Shown here piece after piece: positions 42,859 through 48,226 of a stretch of DNA of 48,226 nt (its first letter is position 1; each line of letters starts with the position of its first letter). Both the position numbers and the translations under genes were made by a program. Origin of the DNA: Gammaproteobacteria bacterium. GTDB taxonomy: Bacteria; Pseudomonadota; Gammaproteobacteria; Pseudomonadales; Pseudomonadaceae. The notes under the pieces are model-generated. The model ran no database searches. It was given only the letters and a program-made list of their open reading frames with translations, and was not told the DNA's origin. The stretch is from positions 1-48,226 of the forward strand of contig JAHJXZ010000120.1 of assembly GCA_018827205.1 (NCBI GenBank), given 5' to 3'.

Positions 42859-43284
42859 ATGAACAAGCAACCGCATTGGCCCCTTACCCTCTACTACGAT
42901 GGCGATTGCCCGCTGTGCGCGCGCGAGATCAAGCTGTTGCGCCAGCGTGCCGATGTACGACGTTTGTGCCTGGTCGACATTGGCTTGAGCGACTTTCATG
43001 CCGAATCCATCGGGCAAACCAAACAAGCCCTGCAAGATCGCCTGCATGCTCGCTTCGCTGACGGCCAATGGGTCACCGGCTTGGATGCAACACTATGGAG
43101 TTGGCGTGCAGCCGGCCTTGAGCGCTGGGCAACGCCACTAACTTGGCCAGCATTACGACCGCTGCTGGAACTGGGCTATCGACTGTTTTGCAGGCTACGC
43201 CCACATCTCGACTGGCTGCCCCACCCGGATGCCAGCCGGCGCTGCAAAGACGCCGCATGCGCCGTCAGCAAAAAGCCGCGATAA
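42859..43284 (+). CDS. DCC family thiol-disulfide oxidoreductase-like protein
   Basis: 141 residues, DUF393/DCC. The hallmark YDGDCPLCAREI (residues 13-24) supplies a CxxC-like pair at the thioredoxin-fold position; WRAAGLERWATPL and LELGYRLFCRLR follow. It is divergent from the LitR-type gene, and DCC genes are, from memory, often next to such photoregulators and photolyases. Its role in a light response is inferred. Confidence 0.87.
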   Translation: MNKQPHWPLTLYYDGDCPLCAREIKLLRQRADVRRLCLVDIGLSDFHAESIGQTKQALQDRLHARFADGQWVTGLDATLWSWRAAGLERWATPLTWPALRPLLELGYRLFCRLRPHLDWLPHPDASRRCKDAACAVSKKPR

Positions 43285-43288
43285 CGCT

Positions 43289-43585
43289 TCAACACAGCTT
43301 GATCCACAACCCTGGATCAGGCTCAAGCAATGCAGCGCGCCCGATAATCTCATCGTGGCTTTCCGGCTGCAGCAACAGCATTTGCTGCACGCCACAGCGA
43401 CGCAGGCGCGCCTTGAGCAAGGCTAACCCAGGCCAAAGCGCACGCCCCGACGCATACTCCAACGTGCGTACGTCGCCAGCCTTGCTGACCACCTGCACCT
43501 TGTAGCCACTGCAGCGCAGGGTGAGCACCTCGACATGGCGCACCCGCCCACACAACACGGCAATGCTCAACTGCCAAGGTTTCAT
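43289..43585 (-). CDS. Small DUF6482-like protein
   Basis: 98 residues: MKPWQLSIAVLCGRVRHVEV, then LRCSGYKVQVVSKAGDVRTLEY and CGVQQMLLLQPESHDEIIG. The layout recalls small Pseudomonas DUF6482 proteins, without certainty. It has no signal peptide. The start was chosen because CAGGTAAG precedes it and because a strong operator-like repeat lies immediately upstream. It converges with the DCC gene (4 bp between stops). Confidence 0.65.
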   Translation of the reverse strand: MKPWQLSIAVLCGRVRHVEVLTLRCSGYKVQVVSKAGDVRTLEYASGRALWPGLALLKARLRRCGVQQMLLLQPESHDEIIGRAALLEPDPGLWIKLC

Positions 43586-43598
43586 AACGGCACTTACC

Positions 43599-43623
43599 TG
43601 TACAAGAAAACCAATCTTGTACA
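43599..43623. promoter_or_regulatory. Perfect TGTACAAG/CTTGTACA operator
   Basis: TGTACAAG (43599-43606), nine bases, CTTGTACA (43616-43623): an 8-base perfect inverted repeat 14 bases before the DUF6482-like start. It is the best site of the set. Confidence 0.75.
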
Positions 43624-43730
43624 CGATAAAAACAATTTTATTCAGCCCGCGCGCACGAAAAATACCGATACAGCTCAATGAAATAGCGAAAATAGCGCGA
43701 AATAAGCCAGTACCCGCACAGGGCGCATGG

Positions 43731-43757
43731 TTGTACAAAGCATATTGCTGGTATAAC
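43731..43757 (+). promoter_or_regulatory. Candidate folM promoter with TGTACA half-site
   Basis: TTGTACAAAG (43731-43740) is followed after 15 bases by TATAAC (43752-43757), then ~90 bases of leader to the folM start. The TTGTAC may be both -35 element and half-site. The 15-base spacing is short, so this is tentative. Confidence 0.4.
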
Positions 43758-43849
43758 TTTACTCCTGGTTCAGTCGAGGCCGCGCCCTACTGGTCAGGTA
43801 ACCCGGCGCAGCGTCGCTGAACCCACCCTTTTCTTCTGTCGAGCCGAAC

Positions 43850-44560
43850 ATGAGCGTCAGCGCCGCCCCCACCCTGATAACCGGAGCCAGCCAGCGCATC
43901 GGCCTTTACTGTGCCGAACGCTTGCTGGATGACGGCCACTCGCTGATCGTCACCTACCGCAGCGAGCGCGACGGCATCGCTGCGCTCAGGCAACGCGGCG
44001 CACTGGCCCTACAGGCGGACTTCGCCAGCGAAGCCGGCATTCTGGCGTTTATCGAGCAACTCAAAGCACACACCGACAGCCTGCGCGCCATCGTGCACAA
44101 CGCCTCCGACTGGCTGGTGGAAACACCTGGCGAGGTAGCCGCAGCCTTTCAGCAGCTGTTCAGCGTGCACATGCTCGCGCCCTATCTGATCAATCTGCAT
44201 TGCCAGCCGCTGCTGGCGCGCTCGACCTTAGCCGATATCGTCCACATCAGTGATGACGTTGCACGCAAGGGCAGCGCAAACCGCCCGGCCTACTGCGCCA
44301 GCAAAGCCGGGCTAGAAAGCCTGACGCTGTCATTTGCCGCACGCTTCGCACCACAGATAAAGGTCAACGGTATCGCCCCGGCACTGATCATGTTCAATCC
44401 GGACGACGACGCCGAATACCGCAGTAAAGCTCTTAACAAATCGGCACTGGGCATCGAACCCGGGCCACAGGTGATCTACCAAAGCTTGCGCTACCTGCTC
44501 GAAAACCCCTACGTCACCGGCACAACACTGACTGTCAACGGCGGCCGCCACCTCAAATGA
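43850..44560 (+). CDS. folM: Dihydromonapterin reductase FolM
   Basis: 236 residues, short-chain dehydrogenase. Cofactor loop TGASQRIG (12-19), IVHNASDW, catalytic Tyr/Lys in AYCASKAG (~146-150), [13 protein letters not shown] at the end. FolM reduces dihydromonapterin to tetrahydromonapterin. It is the first gene of the folM-folE-folX operon; the folE coding frame begins just after it. Confidence 0.9.
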   Translation: MSVSAAPTLITGASQRIGLYCAERLLDDGHSLIVTYRSERDGIAALRQRGALALQADFASEAGILAFIEQLKAHTDSLRAIVHNASDWLVETPGEVAAAFQQLFSVHMLAPYLINLHCQPLLARSTLADIVHISDDVARKGSANRPAYCASKAGLESLTLSFAARFAPQIKVNGIAPALIMFNPDDDAEYRSKALNKSALGIEPGPQVIYQSLRYLLENPYVTGTTLTVNGGRHLK

Positions 44561-44583
44561 GCCTGGCCGCGAGGACCCTTGCA

Positions 44584-45144
44584 ATGAACCCAGAACTGCC
44601 CGATCACTACCGCGAGATTCTCCTCGGTGTTGGTGAGAACCCTGAGCGCGAAGGCCTGCTCGATACGCCCAAGCGCGCTGCCAAAGCCATGCAGTACCTG
44701 TGCAATGGCTACCACAAGAGCCTGGAAGAAGTGGTCAACGGCGCACTGTTCGAGTCGGATAACGATGAGATGGTGATCGTCCGTGATATCGAGCTGTACT
44801 CGCTGTGCGAGCACCATATGCTGCCGTTTATCGGCAAGGCTCATGTGGCCTACATCCCCACCGGCAAGGTACTCGGCCTGTCGAAAGTGGCTCGAATCGT
44901 CGACATGTTCGCCCGGCGCCTGCAGATCCAGGAAAACCTCACCAAGCAGATTGCCGATGCGATCCAGCAGGTCACTAACGCCGCCGGTGTGGCCGTGGTG
45001 ATCGAAGCCAAACACATGTGCATGATGATGCGCGGCGTGGAGAAGCAGAATTCAGTGATGACCTCCTCGGTCATGCTTGGAGCCTTCCGTGAATCCTGCA
45101 ACACTCGCCACGAATTCCTGCAACTGATCGGACGGAGCAAGTAA
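44584..45144 (+). CDS. folE: GTP cyclohydrolase I FolE
   Basis: 186 residues. Zinc ligands Cys75 and His78 in [10 protein letters not shown] and Cys146 in [24 protein letters not shown] and [10 protein letters not shown] are signature segments. It converts GTP to dihydroneopterin triphosphate. The ATG has GAGGAC upstream; an earlier in-frame ATG (44557) overlaps the folM stop and lacks a Shine-Dalgarno. Confidence 0.96.
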   Translation: MNPELPDHYREILLGVGENPEREGLLDTPKRAAKAMQYLCNGYHKSLEEVVNGALFESDNDEMVIVRDIELYSLCEHHMLPFIGKAHVAYIPTGKVLGLSKVARIVDMFARRLQIQENLTKQIADAIQQVTNAAGVAVVIEAKHMCMMMRGVEKQNSVMTSSVMLGAFRESCNTRHEFLQLIGRSK

Positions 45145-45515
45145 TGCCGCGACTGGAACCTGGGATGGCGCGCATTCGCGTCAAAGACCTGCGCTTGCGC
45201 ACCTACATCGGCATCAAGGAAGAGGAGATCAACAACAAGCAGGATGTGTTGATCAACCTGACCATCCTTTATCCGGCAGTAGAAGCGGTGCGTGACAACG
45301 ATATCGACCACGCCCTTAACTATCGCACCATCACCAAGGCGGTGATTCGCCACGTCGAAGAGAACCGCTTCGCCCTGCTGGAGCGCATGACCCAGGAAAT
45401 TCTCGACCTGGTCATGGCCAACCCGGACGTGCGCTACGCCGAAGTGGAAGTGGACAAGCTGCACGCCCTGCGCTTCGCCGAGTCGGTGTCGATCACCCTC
45501 GCCGGGCATCGCTGA
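45144..45515 (+). CDS. folX: Dihydroneopterin triphosphate 2'-epimerase FolX
   Basis: 123 residues, FolB/FolX fold: [35 protein letters not shown], and [13 protein letters not shown]. Its place between FolE and FolM favours FolX over FolB: it makes dihydromonapterin triphosphate, feeding FolM for tetrahydromonapterin. The start overlaps the folE stop (TAATG) with GGAG six bases upstream. Confidence 0.92.
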   Translation: MPRLEPGMARIRVKDLRLRTYIGIKEEEINNKQDVLINLTILYPAVEAVRDNDIDHALNYRTITKAVIRHVEENRFALLERMTQEILDLVMANPDVRYAEVEVDKLHALRFAESVSITLAGHR

Positions 45516-45543
45516 ACAACACGCTAAAACTCCTCACATGATT

Positions 45544-45564
45544 CCCGGCGTGTCCTGCGCCGGG
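45544..45564 (+). terminator. Hairpin after folX
   Basis: CCCGGCG (45544-45550) and CGCCGGG (45558-45564) form a stem with a 7-base loop, followed by TCGTTG without a proper T-run. Possible operon end. Confidence 0.35.
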
Positions 45565-45637
45565 TCGTTGCCGCCAGACGGGCATGCTCTTATCATCGCC
45601 GCCAACGCACTCCCGCCTGCCTTTAGAGAGCATCGCC

Positions 45638-45928
45638 ATGACCGAGCAAGAACGCCTCGAACTTGAAGCCGCCGCCTTTCGCAGCCTGGTGCAACACCTG
45701 CGCTCACGTCCGGATGTGCAGAACATCGACATGATGAATCTCGCCGGTTTCTGCCGTAACTGCCTGTCCAAGTGGTTCAAGGCCGCTGCCGACGACATCG
45801 GCGTTGCCATCACTCCGGATGAAGCCCGTGAGGAGGTCTACGGCATGCCGTATGCCGAGTGGAAAACCAAATACCAGAAGGAAGCCAGCGCCGAGCAGCA
45901 GGTTGCCTTCAGCAAAGGAAAAAAGTAA
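45638..45928 (+). CDS. DUF1244 family protein
   Basis: 96 residues with the conserved FCRNCLSKWFKAAADD and GMPYAEWKTKYQ. DUF1244 is a short helical family of unknown function widespread in proteobacteria. GAGAG precedes the ATG. Its stop overlaps the HopJ start (TAATG). Confidence 0.9.
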   Translation: MTEQERLELEAAAFRSLVQHLRSRPDVQNIDMMNLAGFCRNCLSKWFKAAADDIGVAITPDEAREEVYGMPYAEWKTKYQKEASAEQQVAFSKGKK

Positions 45929-46272
45929 TGAGCAGCCTCAACGACTTTCGCGCCAAGCTGCGCGGCGAGCACTTCACCTTCGCCGAAACCCTGGCGTTTA
46001 TTGCCGAGCACTACCAATACCAGCCCAGCGCCTTCAGCAATGGCAACGTGTATAGCGCTGCCGGACAGAATGAAGGCTCGTGCAAGACCCTTGGCCTGGC
46101 CCTGCTCGAAGACCTGAGTCTGGAAGAAACCCTGCTGTGCTTTGGCGAACATTACCGCAGCGTACTGGCCACCCCGAGCGGCAGCGACCACGGCAATATC
46201 CGTGCACTGATGGATACCGGCCTCGCGGGCGTGCGTTTCGAGCAACCGTCCTTGCAACGCATTAGCCAGTAA
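45928..46272 (+). CDS. HopJ family protein
   Basis: 114 residues: FTFAETLAFIAEHYQYQPSAF and TLGLALLEDLSLEETLLCFGEHY are the HopJ pattern. Although named after a Pseudomonas syringae type III effector, it is broadly conserved in non-pathogens and probably a housekeeping or stress protein. No secretion genes are near. It is translationally coupled to the DUF1244 gene. Confidence 0.9.
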   Translation: MSSLNDFRAKLRGEHFTFAETLAFIAEHYQYQPSAFSNGNVYSAAGQNEGSCKTLGLALLEDLSLEETLLCFGEHYRSVLATPSGSDHGNIRALMDTGLAGVRFEQPSLQRISQ

Positions 46273-46459
46273 GGCCTTTACGCACCGAAATAGCGCGCAA
46301 AAACTTGCGCAGCTGTCGGCAAAAGCTGACAGACATCACATATAAATAGCCCTATGCTGCGCGCCATCGTACAAACGAGAACACCAGGGAAGGTGCTCCG
46401 CGCAGCTGCATTGTGCTCTTCCCGGGATTCGTCGCCCTACCTGGCTTGGAGTCGCTTGC

Positions 46460-47047
46460 ATGCAGCAGACCTTGGTATGGAAACCATGGCACAACCCCGG
46501 CGTGGAAAACCTGCGCCTGAACATCGATGAGCACGGCATCAACGCCACCAGTCATCTGATGCAAAGCCTGCAAGGCAATAGCATCGCCGCCACCTACGTG
46601 CTCAACTGCGACCCGCGCTGGCGCTTTCGCCGCCTGTGGCTGAAGGTCGACAACCACGGCCAGCGCAGCATCAACCTCAAACGTGACATCCGTGGCAACT
46701 GGTTCCACAACGGCGAGCCGCGCCCGGACCTCAGTGACTGCCAACAGGTGATGCTCTCAGACTCGCCCTTCACCCATACGCCAGCCTTGCAGCGCTGCGC
46801 TCTGGAAACCGGGCAGAGCGAACTGATGCAGGTGGCCTATGTCGACCTGCTGACACTCAAGGTGGAAGCACGCAGCCAGCGCTACCAGCGCCTGCGCGAA
46901 GAAGGCGGGACTACCCTGTACCGCAGCGAAGCGCAGGGCAAAAAGAGCAGCGAACTGACCGTCGACGAACACGCCTTGCTGGTCAAAGCCAGTGATCAGT
47001 TTCTGCGCATGAGCTCGCGGGATTTGAAGTTGAATACCTGGGTCTAG
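46460..47047 (+). CDS. Putative glycolipid-binding family protein
   Basis: 195 residues. ATYVLNCDPRWRFRRLWL, GNWFHNGEPRPDLSDCQQVMLSDSPFTHTPALQ and QVAYVDLLTLKVEARSQRYQ match the PF06475-type fold. No signal peptide. The family's role is not established. TTGGAG is upstream. The gene is convergent with trxB, and a shared hairpin ends both. Confidence 0.82.
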   Translation: MQQTLVWKPWHNPGVENLRLNIDEHGINATSHLMQSLQGNSIAATYVLNCDPRWRFRRLWLKVDNHGQRSINLKRDIRGNWFHNGEPRPDLSDCQQVMLSDSPFTHTPALQRCALETGQSELMQVAYVDLLTLKVEARSQRYQRLREEGGTTLYRSEAQGKKSSELTVDEHALLVKASDQFLRMSSRDLKLNTWV

Positions 47048-47064
47048 GCAGACCGCAGACAACA

Positions 47065-47091
47065 AAAAGCCTCGATTGAATCGAGGCTTTT
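47065..47091. terminator. Bidirectional rho-independent terminator
   Basis: AAAAGCCTCGATT and AATCGAGGCTTTT form a 13-base inverted repeat with A-run and T-run, between convergent stops. It should work on both strands. Confidence 0.92.
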
Positions 47092-47104
47092 GGCTATCTC
47101 AGAC

Positions 47105-48154
<1,050 letters not shown>

Positions 48155-48226
48155 CTATGCCCGCCCAGCACACGGCGGAAATATGCTTTGCCAATCCCCT
48201 GCATAGGCAAACGCTATAACGCGCCC

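Noticed and set aside
45928..46272. Type III secreted virulence effector
   Set aside because: HopJ-like proteins are common in non-pathogens and no secretion genes or hrp box are near.

Overview
The window looks like a chromosomal segment of a Pseudomonas species, or a very close relative. The reasons are the REP sequences, a complete malonate decarboxylase (mdc) operon, a folM-folE-folX pterin operon, a short LOV protein of the P. putida SB1 type, and high GC. I see no rRNA, tRNA, CRISPR array or prophage. Genes lie on both strands, mostly in short operons with 1-8 bp overlaps.

Layout. 1-1930 is a repeat-rich accessory stretch: an 11-bp tandem array, a REP, a conserved non-genic repeat, a lipidated ABM-type monooxygenase, and a RAYT transposase inside a nest of small ACGC-loop-GCGT hairpins. 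1957-8172 holds a membrane GGDEF cyclase with an intact I-site, a possible antitoxin remnant, a methyltransferase, a GNAT-Nudix pair, a lipoprotein, a haloalkane dehalogenase and a DJ-1 family protein. 8569-13688 holds a chemoreceptor, a divergent MerR/DUF2938 pair with a SoxR-box-like dyad, a CAP-domain protein, an unknown protein and an HPF-type ribosome factor. 13862-16856 is an ECF42-type sigma factor unit (sigma factor, DGPF protein, DUF899, SnoaL-like) with a promoter matching the remembered ECF42 motif. 16945-19692 holds an ABC exporter, a GFA-family protein and an I78 inhibitor lipoprotein.

19769-28175 is the malonate module: mdcA-B-C-D-E-G-H plus the MadL/MadM transporter on the minus strand, with mdcR (LysR) converging on it. 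The mdcA leader can fold so that its Shine-Dalgarno is paired. The gap behind mdcA carries a decayed chimera of two other loci in this window. 28519-37999 is mostly lipid and CoA metabolism with two regulators (AraC, and a TyrR/GcsR-like protein): acyl-CoA synthetase, crotonase, SDR, alpha/beta hydrolase, class II aldolase and a cupin.

37999-46272 contains what looks like a blue-light circuit: a short LOV photoreceptor, a class II LitR-type MerR regulator whose B12-binding His is not conserved, and TGTACA/TATACA inverted repeats in front of an acyl-CoA dehydrogenase, the LitR/DCC divergent pair, a DUF6482-like gene and probably the folM-folE-folX operon. The window ends with DUF1244-HopJ, a glycolipid-binding-like protein and trxB.

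Best candidates for something new: (1) the LOV/LitR circuit wired to pterin synthesis and an acyl-CoA dehydrogenase; (2) a dispersed ~190-bp element present twice, ending at stop codons both times, with compensatory changes in its paired arms; (3) the RAYT unit with orientation-specific hairpin loops. All are inferences from reading the sequence; nothing was computed or searched.
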